From assembly GCA_009699875.1 (NCBI GenBank), contig WLNI01000001.1, forward strand, positions 62,001 to 126,000: a stretch of 64,000 nucleotides of DNA, in the 5' to 3' direction. The notes beneath the pieces were generated by a model that ran no database searches, was not told where the DNA came from, and was given only the letters and a program-made list of their open reading frames with translations. Of this stretch, positions 18,823 to 27,841 are shown one piece after another. How positions within the stretch are numbered: the first letter of the stretch is position 1; each line of letters starts with the position of its first letter. The translations under genes were made by a program, and so were the position numbers. Source of the stretch: Actinomycetota bacterium. Its GTDB lineage: Bacteria > Actinomycetota > Acidimicrobiia > Acidimicrobiales > RAAP-2.

Positions 18823-20976
18823 TTACGAGACGCTCTCTGGCTCTTTCTGTGCCTCAGGTGCTTCTGGAGGTGCTCCGGTGATCTTGTGCTTTGGCCACCA
18901 GAACGAATTCCCTTGGAGTGACGTGACGGCCGGCAACATCTTTGACGTCAAGACATAGGACGCCAACAGCACGGCAGCGATGACGGCGAGTCCAATCTCT
19001 TCGAGGATCTGGATGTTGGTAAACAACAGGGACGCGAACGTCGCTGCCAAAATCAGTCCAGCTGCGGTCACCGACGGGGCTCCCGTCAAAATGGCCTGCT
19101 TGGCTGCTTCCTTCGGCGGAAGTCCGGCATTGTGTTCCTCTCGAATTCGAGCCGCCATCAAGATGTTGTAGTCAGAACCCACGGCCATCACGAAGAGATA
19201 AGCGATTAACGGCACCGTAAAGTCGACACCGTTATAGCCAAGCCCGGTCACGAAGACCAACATGGTCACCCCGACAACCGAGATGTAAAGAATGATGACC
19301 CCAAGCACAATGTAGAGCGGCGCCACAATAGCGAAGAGCAAGAGTGCCAAAATGATGGCCACGATAACGAGTGCCAATGGCAGCACGTGCTTCAAGCTAT
19401 CCGTCATTGCCGATCGAACGTCGACCAACTGTGATGACGTCCCACCAACAGCAATGAAGTTTCCTGGAATCGCTCCATCGGCTGCGGGTTCGATGCTGTT
19501 TTGCACGTTGTCTAACGCTTGGGTTGAGTACGGATTGTCACTCAACACGACGGCAATCTGTGCGGCGGCTGGAGATGTGGTTGGGCTATACGTCGTTCCA
19601 AGGACGGATTCAACACCCTTGGTCGTGCTCAACTTGGTGGATAAGTTCGCAACGCTGGTTTCATTAATCGGCGTCGAAGAGGTTCCTTCCACGTAGACAT
19701 AGGTCGGCCCCAAGAGCCCTGGTGGGTAGTTCGCCGCCAGTGTGTTGTAGGCCACCAATGATGGGGTTGACGTTGGAAGCTCAGAGAGCGTGTTGTAGGT
19801 GGTCTTGAACCCGAACAACCCAAGAGCCAGTCCCACGAAGACAACGAGTCCCATGACAATCGTCAAGACCCGTCGCTTCATGACAAAGTGAGCGACTCTC
19901 TCGGACTGGCTGACTCGCTTTGGCTTGCGGGGCTGGTACGGGAAGAAGAGGTGCTTGCCCAAGAGTCGGAAGATCGCAGGGACCAAGGTCAAACCTGCGA
20001 GCATCATGAAGAACACGCCAACAATCAGCCCAGGTGCCAAGGTCGTCAATGCTTGGAGCGACGCCACAAGAAGGGCGGCGAAGGCGGTGATTACCGTGGC
20101 CGCGGCCGACATCACGACCACGCCAATCTTCGAGAGTGCTTTCTCAAGAATCTGTGTATGGCCTTCGTTTGCATTCTCGATGATGTCTTCTCGGTAACGG
20201 AACAACAGGAAGATGATGTAGTCAGTTCCCACGCCGAACATCACCACGGTGAGCAAGGGATCAAGACTTGTTCCAACCTGGAACCCAAACCCTTCAGCGA
20301 GCCATGCGGTCACACCGGCTGCCATCACGTGGATAATTGTGATCAAGACGACGGGCAAGATAGCGATAATGATGCTCCTGAAGACCAGTGCCAAGAGCAG
20401 CACAATGGCCAGAACCGTAAAGATTTCGAGAATCGTCTGTGCTGTGGCGTAGGCATTCGTCGTGTCAACACTGATTGATGCGTTTCCGACTTGGCCGGCA
20501 ACTAAGCCCGTGCCGCGCAGGTAGTCAGCAGTATCACTGTTGATGGTGTTCGATGCATTGTTGACGCACGTTGAACCAGCAGCCTCGCTGTAGACAACCG
20601 CGACGAGATCGGCCTTCTTGTTCGACGAAACGTACTTCGGTGACGTGGTGACGGACGTGACACATGGAATCTTCTGGGAGGTCAGGCCTGACACCAATCC
20701 TTGGATTGACGTGATGTCGGTGTCTTGGAGGGCTGCACCATTGGACGCCGTCACCACAATTGAACCGGAGCCATAGGCGGAAGCCGGGAAGTACTTGGTG
20801 GCAATGTTTTGGGCTTGCACGGATTGATAGGAGTTCGACAGTCCCGCCCCAGCGCTACTCGTCGTGTAATTCAACAGATCAGGCGAGAACCCGATGATGC
20901 CAATTGCCAAAATGATCCAGACGGAGATGACTCTCCATGGGTGGCCAACAATCGCCTTCGACAGTTTGGAAAACAT
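18823..20976 (-). CDS. MmpL-family RND exporter
   Basis: Proton-driven inner-membrane exporter of 717 residues, with about 12 membrane helices in two halves and two large outer loops. Family signatures are the paired charged segments GTDYIIFLLFRYRED (first half) and GSDYNILMAARIREE (second half), each with the conserved Asp-Tyr that relays protons. Actinobacterial relatives move lipids or glycolipids across the membrane. The first helix lies at residues about 10-35 with no cleavable signal. It is a stand-alone gene, convergent with the acyltransferase and divergent from fhs. A possible promoter sits at 21077-21104. The cargo is unknown. Confidence 0.93.
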   Translation of the reverse strand: MFSKLSKAIVGHPWRVISVWIILAIGIIGFSPDLLNYTTSSAGAGLSNSYQSVQAQNIATKYFPASAYGSGSIVVTASNGAALQDTDITSIQGLVSGLTSQKIPCVTSVTTSPKYVSSNKKADLVAVVYSEAAGSTCVNNASNTINSDTADYLRGTGLVAGQVGNASISVDTTNAYATAQTILEIFTVLAIVLLLALVFRSIIIAILPVVLITIIHVMAAGVTAWLAEGFGFQVGTSLDPLLTVVMFGVGTDYIIFLLFRYREDIIENANEGHTQILEKALSKIGVVVMSAAATVITAFAALLVASLQALTTLAPGLIVGVFFMMLAGLTLVPAIFRLLGKHLFFPYQPRKPKRVSQSERVAHFVMKRRVLTIVMGLVVFVGLALGLFGFKTTYNTLSELPTSTPSLVAYNTLAANYPPGLLGPTYVYVEGTSSTPINETSVANLSTKLSTTKGVESVLGTTYSPTTSPAAAQIAVVLSDNPYSTQALDNVQNSIEPAADGAIPGNFIAVGGTSSQLVDVRSAMTDSLKHVLPLALVIVAIILALLLFAIVAPLYIVLGVIILYISVVGVTMLVFVTGLGYNGVDFTVPLIAYLFVMAVGSDYNILMAARIREEHNAGLPPKEAAKQAILTGAPSVTAAGLILAATFASLLFTNIQILEEIGLAVIAAVLLASYVLTSKMLPAVTSLQGNSFWWPKHKITGAPPEAPEAQKEPESVS

Positions 20977-21076
20977 AGATCAGTAGCCCCTTTTTTGAAG
21001 TTCACGTGACGGTATTGATGTCCCCAGACTCTATCTTTTTGATGGCGCCTGCGAGGTGGTCTGAATTATCCCACAG

Positions 21077-21104
21077 TTTGTAAAATATCTAGCGCAAGCG
21101 TCAA
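21077..21104 (-). promoter_or_regulatory. Possible promoter of the MmpL gene
   Basis: On the minus strand TTGACG (21104-21099) and TACAAA (21082-21077) are separated by 16 bases, about 100 bases before the MmpL ATG. The -35 is good and the -10 only fair. Confidence 0.35.
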
Positions 21105-21170
21105 TTCTGGCCACCGCAGGAAGCCAACCTTGGGGCGGGCGAAGTACGATCGGGTCCTGGCAGGAAATTC

Positions 21171-22895
21171 ATGGACCCTGAGAATGGATCGACAGCGATG
21201 ACAGAGCAGACGGCGCTAGAGATTGCACGCTCAGCCACTTTGAAGCCAATCACGGACGTCGCAGCACTCATGGGGATCGGACCGGACCTCCTCGAGCCCT
21301 ACGGTGAATTCGTCACCAAAATCAAACTTGAAGCTATCTCCGCTCTTCAGGAGCGCCCGACCGCCAAGTACATCCTTGTCACCGCCGTGACACCGACCCC
21401 CTTTGGGGAAGGCAAGACCACCACCACGATCGGCCTCGCCCAAGGAATGCATCACCTCGGTCGAACAGCAACCGCCGCAATACGTCAGCCTTCCATGGGG
21501 CCCACCTTTGGCATCAAAGGAGGTGGAGCGGGTGGAGGGTACTCCCAAGCCGCTCCCTTTGAAGCGATCAATCTCCACCTCACCGGCGACATGCACGCCG
21601 TGACCGCCGCCCATAACACCCTGGCGGCCATGGTGGACAATCATCTCTTTCACGGCAACGAATTGGGTATTGACATCGACAGTGTGACGTGGCGACGAGT
21701 CCTCGACGTCAACGATCGAGCGCTACGAAACGTTGAGATCGGATTAGGCCCCGCCCAAGACGGCATTGAGCGCAGCAGCGGCTTTGACATCACGGCCGCC
21801 TCTGAGGTCATGGCTATCTTGGCATTATCGACGTCGCTCAAGGACATGCGGGCTCGACTTGGCCGCATCATCATTGGCTTCACGTTTGACCAACGCCCCG
21901 TCACCGCCGAAGATCTTCGAGCCGCTGGAGCGATGGCCGTCATTATGAAGGACGCCATCAAACCCAATCTGCTCCAGACTCTGGAAAACACGCCAGTCCT
22001 CGTCCATGCGGGACCTTTTGGCAATATTGCCCATGGGAACTCCTCAGTGGTTGCTGACTTGATTGGCATCCATACCGGGGAGTTCTTGATCACTGAAGCT
22101 GGCTTCGGGGCCGACATGGGAGCCGAACGATTCTTCAATATCAAGTGTCGTGTCTCGGGACTTTCCCCTGACGCTGGTGTTGTCGTCACTACGGTGCGGG
22201 CACTCAAGTCACATTCTGGGTCGCACAAGATTGCGGCTGGAAAGCCACTCCCCGACGCCATGCTCATTGAGAGTCCCGATGACGTTCGAAGGGGTATCCC
22301 AAATCTTCGCAAGCAGGTCGAGAACCTGAAAGTGCACGGCATTACGCCAGTGATCGCTATCAACGCGTTCCCCGATGACTTTGACTCTGAGTATGAGGTG
22401 ATTCGAGACCTTGCCCGAGAGATGGGCGTGCGCTGTGCGGTGAGCACTCACTTTGCTGAGGGGGGTGCGGGTGCGTCAGCGTTAGCCCAGGCGGTCATCG
22501 ACGCTGCGAATGATCCGAGTACCTCACGATTTCTCTATGAGCTCGACGCCACTCCCGAAGAAAAGATCGACACGATCGCCCGAGAGATCTACGGTGCCGA
22601 TGGCATCGATCTCTCTGACGAGGCGGCAGCTTCCCTGAGACGCTACGAACAGTTGGGATTTGGTTCGCTGCCTATCTGCATTGCCAAGACTCACCTATCT
22701 CTCTCGTCAGATCCTTTACTGAAGGGAGCCCCTCGAAACTGGAGGCTTCCCGTTCGAGAAGTCAGACTCTCCGCAGGGGCGGGCTTCTTGTACGCCATCT
22801 GTGGTGAGATGCGCACCATGCCGGGATTGAGTTCACACCCGGCCGCCGAAGAGATCGATATCGACGAGGACGGCAATGTGGTGGGGCTCTACTAG
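21171..22895 (+). CDS. fhs: Formate-tetrahydrofolate ligase
   Basis: Cytosolic enzyme of 574 residues joining formate to tetrahydrofolate with ATP, which supplies 10-formyl-THF for purine and formyl-Met synthesis and feeds serine/glycine one-carbon flow. The length is close to the family norm (about 555). The P-loop TPTPFGEGKTTTTIG lies at residues 75-88, and the conserved RQPSMGPTFGIKGGGAGGG stretch follows. The end RTMPGLSSHPAAEEID also fits the family. ATG 21171 has AGGAAA six bases upstream; an internal ATG at codon 10 is possible. It is not in an operon with other folate genes here. Confidence 0.97.
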   Translation: MDPENGSTAMTEQTALEIARSATLKPITDVAALMGIGPDLLEPYGEFVTKIKLEAISALQERPTAKYILVTAVTPTPFGEGKTTTTIGLAQGMHHLGRTATAAIRQPSMGPTFGIKGGGAGGGYSQAAPFEAINLHLTGDMHAVTAAHNTLAAMVDNHLFHGNELGIDIDSVTWRRVLDVNDRALRNVEIGLGPAQDGIERSSGFDITAASEVMAILALSTSLKDMRARLGRIIIGFTFDQRPVTAEDLRAAGAMAVIMKDAIKPNLLQTLENTPVLVHAGPFGNIAHGNSSVVADLIGIHTGEFLITEAGFGADMGAERFFNIKCRVSGLSPDAGVVVTTVRALKSHSGSHKIAAGKPLPDAMLIESPDDVRRGIPNLRKQVENLKVHGITPVIAINAFPDDFDSEYEVIRDLAREMGVRCAVSTHFAEGGAGASALAQAVIDAANDPSTSRFLYELDATPEEKIDTIAREIYGADGIDLSDEAAASLRRYEQLGFGSLPICIAKTHLSLSSDPLLKGAPRNWRLPVREVRLSAGAGFLYAICGEMRTMPGLSSHPAAEEIDIDEDGNVVGLY

Positions 22896-22942
22896 CCATT
22901 CCTTGAGAAAAAAGGCAGTCCATTCGTTCATCACGAATTCTG

Positions 22943-22960
22943 GATAATATTTCTACTGTG
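22943..22960 (+). promoter_or_regulatory. -10-like element abutting a GTG start, possible leaderless transcript
   Basis: GATAAT at 22943-22948 ends nine bases before the GTG at 22958, and no Shine-Dalgarno sequence is visible before that GTG. A leaderless or nearly leaderless mRNA, common in actinobacteria, would explain this. No clear -35 is seen. Confidence 0.35.
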
Positions 22961-24214
22961 CTCTTCAACCCTGTCCTCGTCCGCCTTTCAAAGATCTCGA
23001 TCGCCCTTGGCGTTCTCCTGAGTTCACTGGCCCTTGGACTCTTCATTACCAAGAGCGATGGCGCCACGACTCCAGGTGGTGCGTATGCAACGTTTTCAGG
23101 ACCGACAGGCGCGAATCCATCATGGACGAGTTCAGTTGCTATTCCTGGCGCCAACGGCTTCCCCACCGCATCGCTCGCGACAAACTCGTTGACGCCAAGC
23201 GTGCCGAGCGGATCGAGCACCTGGCTTTCAGCAAGCACCCCTTTTGGTGGCCAATTCGCCAGCTCGCAAGGCCAGCCCTATTTCGTCTTCAGTCCAACCA
23301 CTGGACAAGCACCGAGCACAACGACCATCACGTTTGCGACCCCCACGCCCGCTGCCGGTTGGGGGTTTGCTCTTGGTGACGTTGATGCCGAGAAGATCCA
23401 AATCTCGGCCACCGACGTCAGCGGTGCTGCCGTAGCGATCTCGGGCCTGGGGTTTCAATCAGTCTTCAACTTCTGTGACATTGCCACCACCAAACCAAGT
23501 ACCTGTTCTGGGGTCACGGCTCCTTTCGATACGCCTACCTGGGACGCATCCTCGGGGTGGCTTACTGGTGGCGTGAACGACTCGGTGGGGGCGTCTGGTT
23601 GGTTTATGCCAAGCGCTCCAATCAAGACATTGACGCTCATTGACACCAACCAAAGCGGCGTTCCTTCTGCGCAACTCTGGATCTCGTCGAATCTCCGAAC
23701 CGTGGCGGGAAATATCTCAGAGCCTCCCCTCGCCGTGAGTGTGACCACGACGACCCCTGCGACCACGACCACAACAGAGCCACCAACGACCACCTCGACG
23801 TCGACGACGACGACAACCACTGAGCCCACGACCACGACCGTTCCAATGACCGCTCCTGCGGGGAATGTCCCGGCCGTTGACGTTCCAGTTCAGATCACCG
23901 ATCTCAGTGGCACCGTGGTCGATACGACAACGACTGACGCGAACGGAAACTTCGCCATGACAACCATCGCTCCTGGCAAGTACCTCCTCAGCGAGGAGCT
24001 TCCCGCTGGCTACTCTGCCCCCACGGGGACCTACCCTCTGCCCATCGACGTCACTACTGGTGACGTGACGGGGATTTCATTCACCAATGTTCCAAAACCA
24101 ACGCTCGCGTTCTCAGGCGCAAACGTCGCCGTACTGGGTGGACTGGGGATGATGTTGATCCTTCTCGGAGGACTTGTGCTTCGTCTCCAACTGCGACAGC
24201 GTCGCCAGATCTAG
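22958..24214 (+). CDS. Exported Thr-rich protein with collagen-adhesin-B-like domain and C-terminal anchor helix
   Basis: A 418-residue surface protein. An N-terminal signal or anchor (about 8-32) is followed by a Gly/Ser/Thr-rich globular domain (about 35-255). Next come a Thr/Pro-Glu linker of about 35 residues, then a domain with DVPVQITDLSGTVVDTTTTD and APGKYLLSEELPAGY that resembles CnaB/SdrD-type beta-sandwich repeats, and a terminal helix (about 390-410) with an RLQLRQRRQI tail. That layout suits a stalk protein held in the membrane or wall; a canonical LPxTG is not present. Function is unknown (adhesion or scaffold by inference). The end overlaps the end of the convergent YaaA-like gene by four bases. 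Confidence 0.8.
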   Translation: MLFNPVLVRLSKISIALGVLLSSLALGLFITKSDGATTPGGAYATFSGPTGANPSWTSSVAIPGANGFPTASLATNSLTPSVPSGSSTWLSASTPFGGQFASSQGQPYFVFSPTTGQAPSTTTITFATPTPAAGWGFALGDVDAEKIQISATDVSGAAVAISGLGFQSVFNFCDIATTKPSTCSGVTAPFDTPTWDASSGWLTGGVNDSVGASGWFMPSAPIKTLTLIDTNQSGVPSAQLWISSNLRTVAGNISEPPLAVSVTTTTPATTTTTEPPTTTSTSTTTTTTEPTTTTVPMTAPAGNVPAVDVPVQITDLSGTVVDTTTTDANGNFAMTTIAPGKYLLSEELPAGYSAPTGTYPLPIDVTTGDVTGISFTNVPKPTLAFSGANVAVLGGLGMMLILLGGLVLRLQLRQRRQI

Positions 24215-24963
24215 GGCTTAGGAGCTCGCACTGAAATTTCGTTCTTCGTGCGAGTTGCTTTCCAGCCCTCCCAAGAAAAGTGATCGACGACGTCGAGGCC
24301 ATCGACGAGGATCGCTCGGGCCAAGACTCCTTTCACAGCCTTGGCGCCATGACCCGCAGCATTTTTCTTGTCGAAGGTAAGGAACCTGACTGAGATCACG
24401 TCGGCTGTCTCGCTGAGTTGTTCGAAATCAATGGAGCGTCGATGTTCGGCCGGCAAGAGATCAACGACTGTCGTCTTCGCACAATGCGCCTCAATCGCAT
24501 GCGTGAGGTGTTCCTTCCAAAATGAACTTAACGATCCGACTCCGTCAAGGGTAACATTCATGGTCAAGCGATACTCGGCGATCTCGTCGGTTGCAGCGTT
24601 GAGCCCATAGAGCCCTGAGGGGATGAGCAAACGTGCTCGATCTCTCGGGCGCAATGACGCAGGGTCGACGTGCGCCCACACCACGCCGCTGTAGCGCTGC
24701 CACGCAGGCAGTGTCAACGGCGTGGAACCAAGAGCAGCCTTCGTTGCAGTAAGCGAGGAGTCCAAGAGATCACCTCGAGCTTTCAAGAGTTTGGTGGTAC
24801 GAGCAGGAGTGATGGTGGCGAGCTCCTTGCGCAATGCGCTGGCGAGCGCCTTTCTCGAGCGACGCAGCTGATCATCGAAGACGCCTTGCTTCGAATCTTT
24901 GGTTCCGCCCGGCGTCTTGCCCTCGGAGGGAGGTACCAGGAGAAAGGAATCACGAGTCGCCAC
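24211..24963 (-). CDS. YaaA-family (peroxide stress / DUF328) protein
   Basis: Cytosolic protein of about 250 residues. FLLVPPSEGKTPGG at the N-terminus and RYSGVVWAHVDPASLRPRDR, RLLIPSGLYGLNAATDEIAE and VRFLTFDKKNAAGHGAKAVK follow the YaaA pattern. E. coli YaaA limits free iron and DNA damage under peroxide stress. The GTG at 24963 gives the normal family length and is my choice. The frame is open to 25203, but the extra 80 residues look unlike the family and lie in what is probably the leader region of the cold-shock gene. The next in-frame ATG is at 25014. Confidence 0.85.
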   Translation of the reverse strand: MATRDSFLLVPPSEGKTPGGTKDSKQGVFDDQLRRSRKALASALRKELATITPARTTKLLKARGDLLDSSLTATKAALGSTPLTLPAWQRYSGVVWAHVDPASLRPRDRARLLIPSGLYGLNAATDEIAEYRLTMNVTLDGVGSLSSFWKEHLTHAIEAHCAKTTVVDLLPAEHRRSIDFEQLSETADVISVRFLTFDKKNAAGHGAKAVKGVLARAILVDGLDVVDHFSWEGWKATRTKNEISVRAPKP

Positions 24964-25327
24964 GAGGTGACGATATCGCCTTCGATTGGCGTAGTGAACT
25001 GTATTTGCCTGCATTTCTCTTGGAGGCTCTGAACATTTGTTTTTCCAGTTCAAGCCCCGAAAACGGCCCTTTTTGCTCAAAAAATCGCCCGAGGAGGCCT
25101 TGCTCGCTGTCCCCATCGTGACCAGGGGTGCGTAAGCGACTACGGTTTGAAGGGTAAACCCATGCGCTGAGTAAACAAACAAGTAAGCAAAGCGCCTTTT
25201 CAAGATCGGTCACTCGACCACGAAACTCAACTTCGCACGCAACTCCCTCGATCGTTTGGTCTGAGCGACGCGCGCACAAAACCCGCACGAAGCGGAAATG
25301 AAAGAAATAGAAAGAAGGAATACAGCA
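24964..25327. other. Gene-free stretch upstream of the cold-shock gene
   Basis: About 364 bases lie between the chosen YaaA-like start and the cold-shock start. I see no conserved coding frame, no tRNA and no strong promoter consensus. It contains the cold-shock ribosome-binding site (GAAGGAA, 25314-25320) and probably the promoters of both divergent genes. A long structured 5' leader, as in other cold-shock mRNAs, is possible but not shown. Confidence 0.5.
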
Positions 25328-25528
25328 ATGGCAACCGGAACAGTGAAATTTTTCAATAGTGAAAAGGGCTTCGGCTTTATCTCACGAACTGATGGAGAAG
25401 ACGTCTTTGTGCACTACTCCAACATCGAAGGTGACGGCTACCGTTCACTCGAAGAAGGCCAGCAGGTCGAATTCGAGGTCGGTCAAGGCCGCAAAGGCGA
25501 CGAGGCAAAAGCCGTCCGAGCCATCTAA
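25328..25528 (+). CDS. Cold-shock protein (CspA family)
   Basis: A 66-residue single OB-fold RNA chaperone. RNP1 is KGFGFI (residues about 14-19) and RNP2 is VFVHYS (about 27-32), with the aromatic residues that stack on single-stranded RNA. The length matches the family. ATG 25328 has GAAGGAA seven bases upstream; an in-frame start ten codons earlier would add a tail the family lacks. It probably binds mRNA, unwinds structures and acts as antiterminator in cold or growth transitions. A strong terminator follows at 25599-25623. Confidence 0.97.
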   Translation: MATGTVKFFNSEKGFGFISRTDGEDVFVHYSNIEGDGYRSLEEGQQVEFEVGQGRKGDEAKAVRAI

Positions 25529-25542
25529 TTTCAGTCCCTTCC

Positions 25543-25576
25543 AGCCCCACGGAGCTATTTTGCGCTTCGTGGGGCT
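25543..25576 (+). terminator. Stem-loop after the cold-shock gene (first of two)
   Basis: The nine-base-pair stem AGCCCCACG with its complement at 25568-25576 encloses a 16-base loop. It lacks a U-tract, so it may be an mRNA 3' stabilising hairpin ahead of the true terminator. Confidence 0.45.
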
Positions 25577-25598
25577 GCGAGGACACTGACCGATTCTT

Positions 25599-25623
25599 CC
25601 CTGCCGATGGCAGGGTTTTTTTT
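25599..25623 (+). terminator. Intrinsic terminator of the cold-shock gene
   Basis: A seven-base-pair stem CCCTGCC/GGCAGGG with loop GAT is followed at once by eight T. This is a classic rho-independent terminator, 70 bases after the stop codon. Confidence 0.93.
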
Positions 25624-25704
25624 CTGCCCCTCCCCTGAACCTCTCTGTGTCCTAGGTGCGGGTAAAGTACAGACACGTTGATTGACGACCAGGGGGACCA
25701 ACCG

Positions 25705-26844
25705 ATGATGCTTCGCTCACAAGTACTGCGATCTTCGACACTGCGTGCGCTGATTGCGGGCCTCGTCATCATTGCTGCGGTTGCTGTGACCATTTCTCTC
25801 TCACCTCGTGAAGCGTCCGCACGAGCAGCGGCAAAGGTCCAGACCATCACCGTCAAGACGCCTGCGAATTACGTACCGAAACCTCCTGATGGCGCAAAGG
25901 ACCTCTACCACTGTTCAGTCGTCAACCCGCACTTGAAACAAGACATGGTGGTCACCACCACGGCCTTTCATCCTGGGACCAAAGAGGTTCACCACGCCAT
26001 CGTCTACCGCGTCGACCCGGAGCACGCTGCTGCTGCTCAAGAGTTGAATAACAATGGCAAAGGCTGGACCTGTTTCGGCGAGCCGAGTCTGAGTAACGAT
26101 GCGCTCGGTGAATTTTCTGGCATGCCATGGCTCTGCGGCTGGTCACCTGGCCACGGTGCCGACGTAATGCCAACGGGGCTTGGGGCACCGCTCCAAAAAG
26201 GCTCAGTGCTTATCGTGCAGATTCACTACAATACGCTGATCGGCGCCAAGCCCGACAGTTCCTACGTAACAATGAAAGCTGTTCCTGCTGCGGGATCAAA
26301 TATTCAAACCGTCTCCATTCAGCAACTTCCCGCTGCACTTGATATCCCCTGTCCCGAGGGTGTGACTGGTCCATTGTGTGATCGGGCAGCCTCAATCGCT
26401 GATCTGTCGAAGCGATTTGGTTCTGCGGCAGCCATCACGGTCTACGGACTTGAGCGGTTCTGTGGTCGAGACCCAATGAATCCTCCCGTTGGAAATTCCA
26501 CCTCGTGCACGTGGCCCGTGCGAGGGAACGAAGTGATCCAGAGGATCACCCCGCACATGCATCTCTTAGGCCAATCCATGACGGTGACGGTGAATCCAGG
26601 CACCCCGCAAGCCCAGGTGATTTTGAATGTTCCGAACTACAACTTTGACAACCAAGTCGCCCACAACATCACTCCCACGGTTCACGTCGGCCCAGGAGAC
26701 AAGATCGAAGTTTCCTGTACATGGAATCCATCACTTCGAGCACTCAATCCTCAGACCAAGAAGCTTCCGCCTCGGTTTATTACCTGGGGCGATGGGTCCT
26801 CGGATGAGATGTGTCTTGCCGTGATGACCACCACACCCGCCTAG
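25705..26844 (+). CDS. Secreted copper type II ascorbate-dependent monooxygenase-like protein
   Basis: A 379-residue exported protein with an N-terminal hydrophobic signal (about 12-35) ending near ASARA. It shows the two-domain copper monooxygenase pattern of peptidylglycine hydroxylating and dopamine beta-monooxygenases. Candidate ligands are all present: His96-His97 (EVHHAIV) and His174 (QIHYN) for one copper; His284 and His286 (TPHMHLLG) and Met369 (SDEMC) for the other. By family knowledge it would hydroxylate a carbon using O2 and a reductant outside the membrane. ATG 25705 (GGGGG upstream) is chosen over a TTG nine codons earlier. The substrate is unknown, and few bacterial members are characterised. 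Confidence 0.85.
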   Translation: MMLRSQVLRSSTLRALIAGLVIIAAVAVTISLSPREASARAAAKVQTITVKTPANYVPKPPDGAKDLYHCSVVNPHLKQDMVVTTTAFHPGTKEVHHAIVYRVDPEHAAAAQELNNNGKGWTCFGEPSLSNDALGEFSGMPWLCGWSPGHGADVMPTGLGAPLQKGSVLIVQIHYNTLIGAKPDSSYVTMKAVPAAGSNIQTVSIQQLPAALDIPCPEGVTGPLCDRAASIADLSKRFGSAAAITVYGLERFCGRDPMNPPVGNSTSCTWPVRGNEVIQRITPHMHLLGQSMTVTVNPGTPQAQVILNVPNYNFDNQVAHNITPTVHVGPGDKIEVSCTWNPSLRALNPQTKKLPPRFITWGDGSSDEMCLAVMTTTPA

Positions 26845-26848
26845 CGTC

Positions 26849-27667
26849 TTAGCTTTGCGCTACAAGAGTACAGACGGCGTCGAGAATCTCTCTCGTTGAG
26901 TTCTCATCTGGGCCAACGAGTGTGGTGACTGCATTGACCTCGAGAACAATCGGTCCGTGTTCAGAGATGACAACGTCGACTCCCGCGATCCGAAGACCAA
27001 GCGACGCACACGCAAGGCGCACTAGATCTCGGGCCTGACTCGAAGGTGGTGGTGCGTGGACCATGGTGGCGCCTTGGGCCAAGTTTGTTCGAAAGTCCCC
27101 CGCCTTGGCGGTTCGCAGAGCCCAACCAAGATCGCGTCCGTCGACCACAGTGACTCGAAAATCTTGCACGGCCTCGACGAAAGCTTGCATCATCTCCCCC
27201 TCCTTCACCTCGAGAGCGTTCGCGTGACCTCTACGAACACCGATACCCGATCGTCCACTGCGAGGTTTCACTACGACCTCGCTTGGGCCATCCCATTGAG
27301 TGAGGAATGGATCGATGCTTTGCGGATGTGCAACGCCATGAGTGAAGAACGCGTGTGCTTGGAAGAGTTTGTCTTGGCTCGCTCGATGCATCTCAGGTTC
27401 GTTCATAACCGTGAGTCCCTTTGCAGCAAACTCGTCCGCTCTTTCTAAGAGTGGGTGAATCGAAGAGCGCACGAGAACAACGTCGGGATCACAAGGGAGG
27501 AGGGGTCCCTCTGGATGGTCCCACCACATAGCGACTCGATGACCGACATCAAGGAGCCGCTCGGCGAGAATATTGCCTCGACCTCGCTCGTAGAACGCAG
27601 ACGGTGGCCCGCTGCGTGGAGGGTGTTTCGGTGAGGTCAAGAGAACGACCGTTTTTCCTTCGGGCAT
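26849..27667 (-). CDS. ATP-grasp ligase (RimK/glutathione-synthetase-like)
   Basis: A 272-residue cytosolic ATP-grasp protein. The central core VVVKPRSGRSGIGVRRG (about 130-148) binds ATP, DFRVTVVDGRDLGW and LGLRIAGVDVVIS follow, and the metal-binding end is IVLEVNAVTTLVGPDEN. RimK-type enzymes join an acid to an amino group, for example Glu tails or peptide-like cofactors. The N-terminus LLTSPKHPPRSGPPSAFYER is distinctive and I cannot place it in a known subgroup. AGGA lies eight bases upstream of ATG 27667. The gene is convergent with the copper protein gene and stands alone. Confidence 0.85.
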   Translation of the reverse strand: MPEGKTVVLLTSPKHPPRSGPPSAFYERGRGNILAERLLDVGHRVAMWWDHPEGPLLPCDPDVVLVRSSIHPLLERADEFAAKGLTVMNEPEMHRASQDKLFQAHAFFTHGVAHPQSIDPFLTQWDGPSEVVVKPRSGRSGIGVRRGHANALEVKEGEMMQAFVEAVQDFRVTVVDGRDLGWALRTAKAGDFRTNLAQGATMVHAPPPSSQARDLVRLACASLGLRIAGVDVVISEHGPIVLEVNAVTTLVGPDENSTREILDAVCTLVAQS

Positions 27668-27841
27668 TGCTCTATCCTTCCTGACCTTGAGGACCTCGCT
27701 TTGCAGTGGCCCTCATCGCCCCCAGGATTATTGTTCCCTCGTCATTCCCGGAACCTCCACTCACGAGACTGAGTCGCTCTGAACTTGGTTGTTCGTTTCT
27801 CGTCTCGGCATCTTTCCAGTAGTGGGCCTAGTCTGAGAGCC

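Noticed and set aside
19888..20478. Long open frame (196 codons) opposite the MmpL gene
   Set aside because: It mirrors the codon pattern of the real exporter, is polar and of unlikely composition, and has no homology pattern or ribosome-binding site.
21650..22447. Open frame of 265 codons opposite fhs
   Set aside because: It is the antisense shadow of a strongly conserved enzyme, with Ser/Arg-rich nonsense composition.
23745..23850. Repetitive ACC/ACG triplet stretch, looking like a microsatellite or CRISPR-like repeat
   Set aside because: It is the coding sequence for the Thr-rich linker, without regular repeat-spacer structure.
24964..25203. N-terminal extension of the YaaA-like gene
   Set aside because: The extra 80 residues match nothing in the family and lie over the probable leader and promoter region of the cold-shock gene.
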